NCBI RefSeq assembly: GCF_001020205.1
Contig: NZ_CP011663.1
Coordinates: 3,100,001 to 3,164,000 of the forward strand
Reading direction: 5' to 3'
Length of the DNA: 64,000 bases
DNA from: Clostridium sporogenes
GTDB taxonomy: Bacteria > Bacillota > Clostridia > Clostridiales > Clostridiaceae
Shown here piece after piece: positions 16,842 through 25,814 of the stretch. Position 1 is the first letter of the stretch. Each line of letters opens with the position of its first letter. A model generated the notes under the pieces. That model had not been told where the DNA came from, made no database searches, and was given only the letters and a program-made list of their open reading frames with translations. The position numbers and the translations under genes are program-made.

Positions 16842-17735
16842 ATGAGAAATTCTAGAAAAAATATTTACAGTAAAAAAAGACATCATGATTTAAGAAATAC
16901 AGTAACTATATGTTTATTATTCTTTTCAATCATAAGCACTTTTATAACCGGTGGAAGGCTTTTAAAAGTTAAAATTCAAAATAACATGTTAGGAAAAAAA
17001 ATTACTAATATGTCTTCAGAAAATAAAAATATAAAAAATGAAAATATAAAACTTATGTCTGATATAGATAAAGAAAATGAAACATATAAAGAAAAAATGA
17101 AGCATATAAAAATAGCATATTTAACCTTTGACGATGGGCCATCTAAAAATACTAAAGAAATATTAAAAATATTAAAAGAGAATAATGTTAGGGCTACATT
17201 TTTTGTTAATGGACATCCAGGTTTAGAAGACTTATATAAAGCTATAGCAAAAGATGGACATGTTATAGCTAATCATACCTATAGTCATGACTATAGAAAA
17301 GTTTATATGTCTCCTGAAAATTTTGAAAAAGATATAAAAAAATTAGATAAATATATTGAGGAAACTGTGGGACAGAAACCAAGTCATATTATTAGATATC
17401 CCGGTGGTTCTAATAATACAGTAAGCCATAACTATGGTGGACCTGGTGTAATGAAACAAATAATACCTTATATGAATAATTTAGGTTATATGCATTTTGA
17501 TTGGAATGTGGATTCTACTGATGCCTCAGCTTTTCGTCAAAGAGAAGATAAAATTATAAATTCTGTTTTAACTGAAAGTCGTGGTCAACATAAGGCTGTA
17601 ATATTAATGCATGATACTGACCCTAAGACTACAACTGTACAGGCCTTACCAGAGGTAATAAAAGGATTAAAAGAACAAGGTTTTATATTTGATGTAATAA
17701 CTAAAGATACACCACAAATAAGCTTCACAAAATAA
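16842..17735 (+). CDS. Membrane-anchored polysaccharide deacetylase (CE4)
   Basis: A 297-residue carbohydrate esterase family 4 enzyme, probably removing N-acetyl groups from peptidoglycan. A membrane helix (about 21-40) and a short coiled coil (55-88) precede the NodB domain, which has TFDDGP, the metal motif HTYSHD, RYPGGS, DWNVDS and the final LMHD. All catalytic residues are present. A TTG at 16836 is in frame, but GAGGGG touches it; the ATG at 16842 has proper spacing. The stop codon overlaps the downstream hairpin at 17734. Confidence 0.85.
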   Translation: MRNSRKNIYSKKRHHDLRNTVTICLLFFSIISTFITGGRLLKVKIQNNMLGKKITNMSSENKNIKNENIKLMSDIDKENETYKEKMKHIKIAYLTFDDGPSKNTKEILKILKENNVRATFFVNGHPGLEDLYKAIAKDGHVIANHTYSHDYRKVYMSPENFEKDIKKLDKYIEETVGQKPSHIIRYPGGSNNTVSHNYGGPGVMKQIIPYMNNLGYMHFDWNVDSTDASAFRQREDKIINSVLTESRGQHKAVILMHDTDPKTTTVQALPEVIKGLKEQGFIFDVITKDTPQISFTK

Positions 17736-17758
17736 GGAAAGTGCTATGCACTTTCCTT
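17734..17758. terminator. GGAAAGTGC-family hairpin, copy 1
   Basis: Perfect 11-bp stem AAGGAAAGTGC/GCACTTTCCTT with a TAT loop. It overlaps the deacetylase stop codon and also directly follows the stop of the MATE remnant on the other strand. Related copies occur at 25779 and 30074. Confidence 0.65.
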
Positions 17759-17933
17759 AAACTGTTACATTTCTTATCCATTTATTTGATTTTAGTCTCT
17801 TTAACCCTATTACAAATTTACTTAACTCTTCTGCAGTAGATAGTGCTACTACCCAGTATACTGGTAATTTTAAAACAAAGGCTCCTAATAATGCTTCTAT
17901 AAAAATTTTAAAGCAACTTTTTTCACATAACAT
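17757..17933 (-). pseudogene. C-terminal remnant of a MATE-family efflux transporter
   Basis: A 58-codon minus-strand frame whose translation reads like the extreme C-terminus of MATE (NorM/DinF type) transporters: a hydrophobic helix ALLGAFVLKLPVYWVVAL, then STAEELSKFVIGLKRL and KSNKWIRNVTV at the end. The N-terminal roughly 400 residues are missing, and the DUF5050 gene begins 14 bp beyond the fragment. It is therefore a deletion remnant. The intact MATE gene at 21.3-22.7 kb has a quite different C-terminus, so this is not a recent duplication of it. Confidence 0.65.
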
Positions 17934-17946
17934 ATATATTATATTA

Positions 17947-19236
17947 TTATAAAACTTCCTGCTTCTTGTTAAGATATAAATTTATTCTATGTAGTTTCAT
18001 ACTTAATTCCTCTAAATTAAGTTTGTAATAATAAATCCAATGCCCTACTATATCTAACCCTAGAACATTATCCTTTGTTATAGTACACAACTCCCCTCCT
18101 TCTTTTCTTATTTTATATATTCCTTCCTTACTATTTCCTGAAAAATATATGTTATCTCTTGTAAGTACTATAGCTCTTGAACAATCTCCTTCACATATTT
18201 TTTTTCTTTCTAATCCATCTATATTTATTCTATATAAATAAGTTTTTTCACTATCTATATCCTTTCCATAATAAATACGCCTATTGTCCATCACAGCATT
18301 TATACAACTATCATTATTTAATCTTTCTTCGTAATTTCCGTCTAAAGTTATTCTATATAAATTATTCCCTAGCTCTTCGTTAATATAATATATCCATCCA
18401 TCCTGTATTTTCATAAAATTTCTACTAGAATAATTATTTATTTTCTTCATATCTAATCCGTCTACCCTAATTCTGTATATAGAATAATTATCCTCTATAT
18501 TTAAATAATATAAAAAAGGCCCTTGTATTATAAGATTTGTGCCTCTTACATTACTTAAAGCTATCTTATTAGATCCATCCTTTTTTATTCTATATATTTT
18601 ATAATTATCCTTACTAGATGAACTTATATATTCTGAATAAAAAATATAATTATCTGAAAAGACTAAAGAATCTATAGTAGTATTTGTTAACCTTTCTCTT
18701 GAACTTCCATCCTTTTTTATTCTATAAAGACAATTTTCTTCATTGCCACCTTTATGATTCACGTAATACACCCACTGCCCATTTATCCAAATATTACTTG
18801 CAAAGTCATCACAAAGTTTTATATTTAAAGATCCATCAAGATTAACTTTTCTTATTTCTCCATGAGGATTATAATCCATGTAAGTATAAATTTTTTCATT
18901 GCCACTATAATAAATCCAATTATCTTCTTTTACTACCCTTGTACCATTATTTTCGATTTTACCTTTATTTAAACAAAATTTTATATTATCTAATTCTTTA
19001 AAAGCATTTCCATTTTTTGAATATATACAATCTTTAAATTCCAACATATATTCGTTATCAATATACTCTTCGTCTGCTTTTATCTTTATATTAAGTATAT
19101 TCTTTTGTTCTACTTTTATATGAGATGTTACTATATTTCCCCTAGTGTCTTTTACAACTAAAATATTTGAATGTATGGATTTTTCATCTATTTCCTCATT
19201 AAACTTTAAATTCAAATCTACAAATTTATCTTCCAT
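17947..19236 (-). CDS. SbsA-type Ig-like domain plus DUF5050 beta-propeller protein
   Basis: A 429-residue protein. Residues ~1-85 resemble an SbsA Ig-like domain lacking its first strands; from ~105 onward are repeated units such as WIYYSGN, QWVYYVNHKGG, YRIKKDGS and IYRIRVDGLD, typical of the DUF5050 (LDL-receptor-like YWTD) propeller. There is no signal peptide or cell-wall anchor, although relatives are often surface proteins. It lies 37 bp downstream of galE on the same strand and may be co-transcribed. The ATG at 19236 follows AAGGGAG at a rather long 14 bases; a TAG is in frame just upstream. Function unknown. Confidence 0.7.
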   Translation of the reverse strand: MEDKFVDLNLKFNEEIDEKSIHSNILVVKDTRGNIVTSHIKVEQKNILNIKIKADEEYIDNEYMLEFKDCIYSKNGNAFKELDNIKFCLNKGKIENNGTRVVKEDNWIYYSGNEKIYTYMDYNPHGEIRKVNLDGSLNIKLCDDFASNIWINGQWVYYVNHKGGNEENCLYRIKKDGSSRERLTNTTIDSLVFSDNYIFYSEYISSSSKDNYKIYRIKKDGSNKIALSNVRGTNLIIQGPFLYYLNIEDNYSIYRIRVDGLDMKKINNYSSRNFMKIQDGWIYYINEELGNNLYRITLDGNYEERLNNDSCINAVMDNRRIYYGKDIDSEKTYLYRINIDGLERKKICEGDCSRAIVLTRDNIYFSGNSKEGIYKIRKEGGELCTITKDNVLGLDIVGHWIYYYKLNLEELSMKLHRINLYLNKKQEVL

Positions 19237-19273
19237 AATTTCAAACTACACTCCCTTAAATTTCTTTAATATT

Positions 19274-20254
19274 TTAATATCCATTTGGATGGGATTTGTG
19301 CCAGTTCCAAGCACTATGAATTATGCTTTCTAAAGAAGCTTTCTTAGGCTTCCAACCTAGTTCTTTCATTATTTTTTCAGATGATGCTATAAGTATAGCC
19401 GGATCTCCTGATCTTCTTGCAGCTATTTCTGATGGTATAATATGTCCTGTAACTTTCCTACATATCTCTATAACTTCTTTAACACTAAAGCCCTCTCCAT
19501 TACCTAAATTATATGTAGCACTAGTATTGTCTCTTCTTAATTTTTCTAGTGCTATAATATGAGCTTCTACTAAATCCATTACATGAATATAATCTCTTAC
19601 ACAACTGCCATCTTTAGTATTATAATCATCTCCATATATCATTATTTTTTCTCTTCGTCCTAATGCTACTTGAAGTATTATAGGTATCAAATGACTTTCT
19701 ACTTTATGAGCCTCCCCTATATTACCACTTTCGTGAGCTCCTGCTACATTAAAATATCTTAATACAACATATTTTATATTATAAGCTATTTCTGCCCATT
19801 TAAGCATTTTTTCTACTGCAAGTTTAGTTTCCCCATAAGCATTAGTAGGTCCTGTAAGATTTTCTTCTAATATGGGTATATTTTCTGGTTCTCCATAAGT
19901 TGCTGCTGTAGATGAAAATACTATTTTATGTACATTATGTTCTTTCATTGTTTCTAATAGGCTTAATGTTCCACATACATTATTATTATAATATTTAAAA
20001 GGTTCCTCCATACTTTCTCCAACCAAAGAAAAAGCTGCAAAATGAATAACTTCATCTATTTTATTTTGGACAAAAACCTTATTTAAAAATTCTTTATCTC
20101 TTAAATCACCTTTATAAAATTTACCACCACATATGGCTTGTTCATGACCTGTAACTAAATTATCTACAATAACTACTTCTTCATTTTTCTCAATTAAACC
20201 TGCCACAGCATGGCTTCCTATATATCCTGCTCCTCCACACACTAATACAGCCAA
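19274..20254 (-). CDS. galE: UDP-glucose 4-epimerase GalE
   Basis: A 326-residue short-chain dehydrogenase that interconverts UDP-glucose and UDP-galactose for galactose use and surface polysaccharides. The NAD-binding GGAGYIGSH lies at residues 7-15, the catalytic Ser/Thr in SSTAATYG near 120, and the YxxxK pair in NAYGETKLA near 145. The start is TTG at 20254 with GGAGAGA upstream. No other Leloir gene is adjacent; the DUF5050 gene follows. Confidence 0.93.
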   Translation of the reverse strand: MAVLVCGGAGYIGSHAVAGLIEKNEEVVIVDNLVTGHEQAICGGKFYKGDLRDKEFLNKVFVQNKIDEVIHFAAFSLVGESMEEPFKYYNNNVCGTLSLLETMKEHNVHKIVFSSTAATYGEPENIPILEENLTGPTNAYGETKLAVEKMLKWAEIAYNIKYVVLRYFNVAGAHESGNIGEAHKVESHLIPIILQVALGRREKIMIYGDDYNTKDGSCVRDYIHVMDLVEAHIIALEKLRRDNTSATYNLGNGEGFSVKEVIEICRKVTGHIIPSEIAARRSGDPAILIASSEKIMKELGWKPKKASLESIIHSAWNWHKSHPNGY

Positions 20255-20385
20255 CTAATATCTCTCCAATCTAAATTTAAATTTAACAATAAAGTATATA
20301 TTACTAATTATACACATTATTTTAATATTACTCTATTAAATAAAAGTAACTTATTAGTTAAAAATTATTGACAAAAAATAAAAAT

Positions 20386-20503
20386 CAGTGCATTTTTAAT
20401 ATTTATATAGGGGTCATTTTGATAACTATTTTTCAACTATACAACATTCTGTCTGGAGGACAGTTATCCTATATAAAATATTAAAATATGCACTGTTTTA
20501 AAC
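20386..20503. repeat. Long imperfect palindrome between flavodoxin and galE (element C)
   Basis: Arms of about 26 bp (20386-20411 and 20468-20495, CAGTGCAT...ATATAGG) enclose GATAACT/AGTTATC and a small CTGTC-TGGAG-GACAG hairpin. T-rich flanks on both sides fit a terminator for the flavodoxin transcript. The remaining bases of 20255-20609 are AT-rich, with no ORF. Confidence 0.55.
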
Positions 20504-20609
20504 TTTATGCGTAATTATAAACTATTAACTTATTTAAATTATATGTTAGTTTTAACAAATAATCGAAAACTATTTATATAATAATATTAATTTTACCTAT
20601 TGTGTGTTA

Positions 20610-21026
20610 TTATACTAACCTTTGTGCAAAAGCTTTGCATTCTTCTATTGTTGAATCATCTGGTTCCCCTTGATGTATTAAACTTTCAGCTTTTATTTCT
20701 GCACCGTAGCTTTCCATTCTTTCTTCCCAATCTCTCATCCATTGACCATCTCCCCAGCCATAGGATCCAAATAAAGCTACTTTTTTACCTTTAACTATAT
20801 TGCTTATAGAATCTACAAAAGGCTCCATTTCTCCTTCTTCTAATACCTCGTCTCCCATAGATGGGCAACCTAAAACTACTACTTCTGCTTCTTCTACATC
20901 CTTTGTAGTTGCATCAGATACAGATAATAATTTTACTTCTGCTGATGCTAGTCCTTCTTTGATAGCTTCGGCCATTTTTTCTGTGTTACCAGTACCGCTC
21001 CAATAAATTATATTTACCTTTGCCAT
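20610..21026 (-). CDS. Flavodoxin
   Basis: A 138-residue short-chain flavodoxin, a cytosolic FMN electron carrier that replaces ferredoxin when iron is scarce. The FMN phosphate loop SGTGNTEKM lies at residues 10-18; the isoalloxazine loops are around CPSMGDE (54) and GSYGWGDG (87). GAGGGAG precedes the ATG. Upstream there is a good sigma-A promoter with Fur-like palindromes, so iron-limited induction is likely. Confidence 0.92.
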   Translation of the reverse strand: MAKVNIIYWSGTGNTEKMAEAIKEGLASAEVKLLSVSDATTKDVEEAEVVVLGCPSMGDEVLEEGEMEPFVDSISNIVKGKKVALFGSYGWGDGQWMRDWEERMESYGAEIKAESLIHQGEPDDSTIEECKAFAQRLV

Positions 21027-21046
21027 TATATCACTCCCTCATTTAA

Positions 21047-21101
21047 CGAAAACGATTTTCATTTACAATTAATATTATATATCATTTTCATTTTTTGTCA
21101 A
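21047..21101 (-). promoter_or_regulatory. Flavodoxin promoter with Fur-like operator
   Basis: On the minus strand TTGACA (21101-21096), a 16-bp spacer and TATAAT (21079-21074) make a near-consensus promoter. TGAAAATCGTTTTCG (21061-21047) matches the Fur 7-1-7 pattern at about 11 of 15 positions, and a second partial match, TGAAAATGATATATA, lies in the spacer. This fits iron repression. Confidence 0.6.
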
Positions 21102-21119
21102 CAGATAATTTTAAAAAAT

Positions 21120-21207
21120 AAAAAGTATTTTTAAATAAAATAAATAGTTATAAAAATATTTAAAATGCTTTGTTTTTATAACTATCTATTTAATAAAAAT
21201 ACTTTTT
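21120..21207 (-). terminator. Large AT-rich hairpin after the MATE gene
   Basis: Imperfect stem of about 35 bp; AAAAAGTATTTTT pairs with AAAAATACTTTTT and ATAGTTATAAAAA with TTTTTATAACTAT. It lies downstream of the MATE stop and upstream of the flavodoxin promoter. Confidence 0.55.
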
Positions 21208-21292
21208 GTTTTAATTAATTATTAAATTTTTTATCCCTATTGTTACTATATATTTTATCTAAGCTGTTTCATCTTCTTTACTATTATAGACT

Positions 21293-22714
21293 TTAAAGAC
21301 CACCTACTTTTACAGATCTTCCTTTGAATGCTTTCTCTTTTCTCTCTTTTTCATATTGTTGAGCTTCTATAGCCTTATCTTTTTCTTTTAACGCTACTCT
21401 TACATATATTACTCCTGTAATAGCTGATATTAAATCTGAAATTGGATAAGCTATCCAAGCTCCCATAATATTAAATTTGCCAACTAATATAAATAATAAT
21501 GGTATAAATATTATCATTTGTCTATATACAGATAATATAAGTGAAGTTCTTGCTTTCCCCATAGATTGATAATAATATATGGATACATAATATATTCCTA
21601 TAGTGGGGAATAGGGATATTATTATTCTAAAAGCTTTTACAGTTTCAACTAAAAGACTTGTATCCTTTAAAAATAATCCTATTATAGGGTTTGCAAATAT
21701 AAGCATTACTGCCCATAATATTAAAGTAGCTCCTGTTACAGCTACTATAGTCTTTACAACTACTTCTTTTACACGAACTAAATCTTTTGCACCATAGTTA
21801 AATGCTGCTATAGGTTGCATTGCCGAACTTATACCTATAACTGTTATGAACAAGAACATTGATATTTTAGTAGTTACCCCTACTATAATCAAAGCCTTAT
21901 CTCCTCCGTAAATAGAAAGTATATTGTTTAATATTACCGCCACAACTGCATCAGATATTTCTATAATAAAGGTTGAAAATCCTACTGCTAAAATTGGCTT
22001 TAATATATCTAATTTAAGTTCAAAATTTAATTTTAAATTTAATCCTATTTTCTTTTTAACCTTATTAAGTTTATATATGGCATATACTAGTGCCACTGTT
22101 TGTGAAACCACAGTTGCTATAGCTGCTCCTGCTACTCCAAAGTTTAAATGCATAACTAAGAAATAATCTATTATAACATTTAATATAGCTCCTACTGAAG
22201 TAGCTTTCAATGTTATATTTGTATAACCTAAGGATGTCATTATATAACAAATAACTAACGTTAAGGCTTGAAATAATCCACCAAGTACTACTATAGAAAT
22301 GTATTTTTCCGCATAAGGATAAATAGATTGACTAGCACCTAATAGTCCTGTAATCATGTCTTTTTTAAAAATTGAAATTATAAGAGTTAAAACTACCATT
22401 ATAACTATAGTAATATTTATAGCATTTAATATTACTGATTTTAAATTATCATAATCTTTTTTCCCTAAACTTCTGGCTACGGCAGTAGATGCACCCACTG
22501 CTATCATCATACCCAATGAAGACATAAGTCTTTGTACTGGAAAGGCTATAGTTAATGCTCCTATGGCTTTCGGCCCTATAGCTAAGCCTACGAAAAATGT
22601 ATCTACCATATTATATAATTCCATAACTAATAAAGAAATCATAGCTGGAACTGCAAATTTTAATAAAGCTTTTTCTACCTTTTCCTTTGAAAATAACTTA
22701 TAGTCAATTCCCAT
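21293..22714 (-). CDS. MATE-family efflux transporter
   Basis: A 473-residue pump with twelve predicted helices in two homologous halves; drugs or metabolites leave in exchange for Na+ or H+. Landmarks are the first-helix region FAVPAMISLLVMELYNMVDTFFVG and the matching second-half region FSTFIIEISDAVVAVILNN. The frame begins at GTG 22723, but GGGGTG itself is the ribosome site for the ATG at 22714 seven bases on. A separate 31-codon ORF overlaps the start region and may control expression. Substrate unknown. Confidence 0.85.
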   Translation of the reverse strand: MGIDYKLFSKEKVEKALLKFAVPAMISLLVMELYNMVDTFFVGLAIGPKAIGALTIAFPVQRLMSSLGMMIAVGASTAVARSLGKKDYDNLKSVILNAINITIVIMVVLTLIISIFKKDMITGLLGASQSIYPYAEKYISIVVLGGLFQALTLVICYIMTSLGYTNITLKATSVGAILNVIIDYFLVMHLNFGVAGAAIATVVSQTVALVYAIYKLNKVKKKIGLNLKLNFELKLDILKPILAVGFSTFIIEISDAVVAVILNNILSIYGGDKALIIVGVTTKISMFLFITVIGISSAMQPIAAFNYGAKDLVRVKEVVVKTIVAVTGATLILWAVMLIFANPIIGLFLKDTSLLVETVKAFRIIISLFPTIGIYYVSIYYYQSMGKARTSLILSVYRQMIIFIPLLFILVGKFNIMGAWIAYPISDLISAITGVIYVRVALKEKDKAIEAQQYEKERKEKAFKGRSVKVGGL

Positions 22715-22770
22715 GTTAAGCACCCCGTTCTAATAGATTTTGTATTTTTAGGTAACATTTTTGCACTCAT
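22675..22770 (-). CDS. Candidate upstream ORF overlapping the MATE start
   Basis: A 31-codon frame (starts MSAKMLPKNTKSIR) begins with ATG at 22770, eleven bases after AAGGAG, and ends with TAG at 22675, overlapping the first 40 bases of the MATE gene in another frame. The peptide is basic and resembles no family I know. It could be a leader peptide for ribosome-mediated regulation of the pump. It may also be untranslated. Confidence 0.4.
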   Translation of the reverse strand: MSAKMLPKNTKSIRTGCLTWELTISYFQRKR

Positions 22771-23353
22771 TTTGTTATCCACTCCTTTTTAAAATTATAA
22801 TCTTATATAAATTAACCATATTATTTACACATATTAAAAATTATTTTATTTATTTAAATATCTATTTTTATAAGTTCTTTTAACATTTAATAAGAAAATA
22901 CATTAAATTTAATATAAAAATCCTTAAAATTAAGAAGAACCTACTATGTTTTATATTTTTAAAATATATTATTGGTCATAATTTTATTTTCTTTATATTA
23001 ATATTATATTCTTTTAAATATATATTTTCATTCACTATGCTAAGGACTATAAGGTATATAATTAAGGACTATAGTTTTTTCCATTTATTATCAATAAACA
23101 AAAAAACACCTTATTTAAGGTGCTTTTGTACTTTTTGTACATATTTTTTTATATTTAATTTGATTTTTGAAATAAATAAACTGTAAAAAGTATTTTTGTA
23201 CTTTTTGTATATATAATTAAGTACTATTTTAATATTATACTTTTATATTTAACATTATATAGATGAGAACTATGTGTTTATAATATACTTTATCATATTA
23301 TTCTTCATTTGAAAGGTTCTTTATTTTTAAGAAAATTTTATCTAAGAATATAT
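22771..23353. other. Gene-free stretch with a terminator and direct repeats
   Basis: Holds the AraC-gene terminator (CACCTTA/TAAGGTG, 23107-23122, T-run on the minus strand) and two copies of TAAGGACTATA exactly 22 bp apart (23041 and 23063), with a looser third copy, TAAGTACTAT, at 23218. The repeats look like regulator half-sites on one face of the helix. No ORF with a ribosome site was found. Confidence 0.45.
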
Positions 23354-25420
23354 TTATACTCTTTGCAATATAAATAAAAATGCTCCATATCCTTCTATCT
23401 TTGAAACTATATTATATATAGGAGATTTTTTAGCAAAACCTAATTTTATATTGGGTACAGAACTTTTTATTAATAAATCTCTCTCATATTCATCAATCCT
23501 CTTAGGCTTCCCCATAGATAACCAGTTATTATAAGAAGATCCTTTTCCTTCATCTATTTTATAAGTAACTATTTTATAATTATAAGGTAGTGCTGCTATA
23601 TTTATAGAAAATTTCTTTTCTGCAGTCTCTTTTAAACCTCTTCTTTTATACAAATCATCTAAAGAAATCAAGGACTCTAATTCTTCACTATGGGAATAAA
23701 CAAGAATTTGAATATCATCATCTTCTTTAGTAATTATATATCCATCTCCCTTTTCTATTACCTCATTTCCCAATTTAGATAAAAGATAATAAGCATAGTA
23801 AGAAGGCTTTTTTATTCCTTGGCGATTTATTATTCCAGAACCACCATAAAACAATTCATTATTTATATATTCTCCTCCATATATTTCATCAAAAGTAGTT
23901 AAAAAAATTACATTTGATTTTTTATTTAAGTATTGGTTTAATATGTAGGGAACCATGTAAGCAGTATCATAAATATTATTTACTTCCTTATAATCTAAAT
24001 CCCAATTTATAAATTCTATATCCTCATATTCTTTTAAGAAACTTTCTAAACTTTTCTTATTTTCATCTAAGGAATTTTTTAAATAAAATCTCCATTTTTT
24101 AATCTCTTTATCTCCAAAAAAATCTGTGAAATAATCAATAAAATCCTTAAAAAGCGTCAAGAAAAATTCTACTTCATACCTATGAGAATCTATTAGTATA
24201 GCGGGTTTTAAATCTAAATCATATATAAATTCAAATACTTGTCTTATCTCATACCAATTAAAAAATCTATCCTTTTCTGTTGAAAAAACATTCATATCCT
24301 TTGAAAATATATTCTGTATAATTGCATATTCACATTCTACATATTTTTGAAATTCTTTTATAAGCTTTACATGATTACCTTTTAATATTTCCTTAGCACT
24401 GCCTAAATTAATAATATCATGCCAATTCTCATCTAACTCTTCTGTATCATTGGATAAATCTACATGAATTTTTATAATTTTACCTTCATAATTAAATCGC
24501 GGATAATCCTCTAAATAATGCATTAAATACTCATATGCATCCTTTAATTTTAATTTTTCATAAAGTTTTAGTTTTTCATAGGTTTCTTCGTCTACTTTAT
24601 ACTTTTTTCTATATTGCATTGGAGTACATTTATAATGTTTCTTAAAATGTTTGTTAAAATATCTGGTGTGTGAAAAGCCTAGTTCTTCAGATATTTCAGA
24701 TATGGTTTTGTCTGTATCTAAAAGTAATTTTATAGCTTCTTCTACTCTAGTTAAATTTACAAAATCGTTAAAACTATATCCTACCTTATTTTTCATTTCA
24801 TTAGATAAATAATGAGAGCTTAAAAATTCTAATCTAGCTATATCTTGAATACTTATTTTATTATTATAATTAGAATATATATATTTTATTATTCTATCAT
24901 ATCTTTCAAACTGTACCTCATTTTCTTTTAATTCCTCTTCATCATATATTAAATAGTGAAAATTATTTATAAGATGATATAAAAGATCTACTAAAATTTC
25001 CTCTACTACATCTTCATAATTATCACCCTTTTGAGCTATTTCACAAAGCATTGTAGAAAGATATTTTCTTAATATATCATACTTTTCATGCTTTTGAGCC
25101 TCCGGCGCAGAAAAATCCGTATAAAAAAACATATTCTCTATATCATAATATTTATTAAAAAAACTAGTATCTATTTGAAATATAAGGACTTTATTGTTAT
25201 TAGTTATACTTTTTATACTGTGAGCTTCCTCTGGATTTATTATTCCTATTTCCTGCTTATTTACCCTATGACTTTCTGTTTCTATAGTTATTTTTATGCT
25301 ACCTTCTAGAACATATATAATTTCCATAGCATTGTGCCAATGAATAGGACTTTTTTTTATATTTTGCATAGAAACTTTTATAGGTAAATCATTTGTATAC
25401 TCTACAAATTCTCTTGGCAT
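23354..25420 (-). CDS. AraC-family regulator fused to a GH39-like domain
   Basis: A 688-residue protein. Residues ~5-110 are a cupin sensor (PIHWHNAMEIIYVLEG), 175-275 are two AraC helix-turn-helix motifs (IQDIARLEFLSSHYLS; ISEELGFSHTRYFNKHF), and ~300-688 resemble glycoside hydrolase family 39, best seen at INRQGIKKPSYYAYYLL (531-547). By eye both catalytic glutamates are gone: the NEP acid/base position reads KNSL near 448-451 and the TEW nucleophile position reads INWD at 471-474. It may thus be a sugar-sensing pseudo-enzyme. AGGAGGAA precedes the ATG. Divergent or downstream targets are not obvious; glpK lies upstream on the same strand. Confidence 0.8.
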   Translation of the reverse strand: MPREFVEYTNDLPIKVSMQNIKKSPIHWHNAMEIIYVLEGSIKITIETESHRVNKQEIGIINPEEAHSIKSITNNNKVLIFQIDTSFFNKYYDIENMFFYTDFSAPEAQKHEKYDILRKYLSTMLCEIAQKGDNYEDVVEEILVDLLYHLINNFHYLIYDEEELKENEVQFERYDRIIKYIYSNYNNKISIQDIARLEFLSSHYLSNEMKNKVGYSFNDFVNLTRVEEAIKLLLDTDKTISEISEELGFSHTRYFNKHFKKHYKCTPMQYRKKYKVDEETYEKLKLYEKLKLKDAYEYLMHYLEDYPRFNYEGKIIKIHVDLSNDTEELDENWHDIINLGSAKEILKGNHVKLIKEFQKYVECEYAIIQNIFSKDMNVFSTEKDRFFNWYEIRQVFEFIYDLDLKPAILIDSHRYEVEFFLTLFKDFIDYFTDFFGDKEIKKWRFYLKNSLDENKKSLESFLKEYEDIEFINWDLDYKEVNNIYDTAYMVPYILNQYLNKKSNVIFLTTFDEIYGGEYINNELFYGGSGIINRQGIKKPSYYAYYLLSKLGNEVIEKGDGYIITKEDDDIQILVYSHSEELESLISLDDLYKRRGLKETAEKKFSINIAALPYNYKIVTYKIDEGKGSSYNNWLSMGKPKRIDEYERDLLIKSSVPNIKLGFAKKSPIYNIVSKIEGYGAFLFILQRV

Positions 25421-25778
25421 AAACTTCCTCCTATCAGTTTTTAACTGTGTCTATTATATCATAATTTAAATAAAGTTATTTATGTTCCTGTTTTAATCTT
25501 ACAACAATATTATATCAAAATAATATTATGTTGAAATTATCATAGTTACAATGTATAATATTTACAATTAAATTATTGTTTATACTCAGTTACAACTTTA
25601 ATTATTATTTTTAATCTACCAAATTCACACTAACTTTTTATTAAACTAAATGATTTATCTAATAACCACTAACTCTAATACTTTAATTTTCTTAAAATTT
25701 ATAATATATTAGCGAATTGAGCTGTCTTTCTAGACACATATCCCTTATCTGTACTCTTTCATCTATACTCTGTACTCT
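25421..25778. other. Gene-free AT-rich stretch upstream of the AraC gene
   Basis: Probably carries the AraC-gene promoter. I see no ORF or strong hairpin; CTGTACTCT occurs twice near 25749 and 25770. Confidence 0.4.
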
Positions 25779-25811
25779 AAAAAAGGAAAGTGCCACGCAC
25801 TTTCCTTTTTT
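25779..25811 (-). terminator. glpK terminator, GGAAAGTGC-family hairpin copy 2
   Basis: Stem AAAAAGGAAAGTGC/GCACTTTCCTTTTT with a CAC loop, just beyond the glpK stop codon; A- and T-runs on both sides allow termination in either direction. Confidence 0.8.
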
Positions 25812-25814
25812 ATC

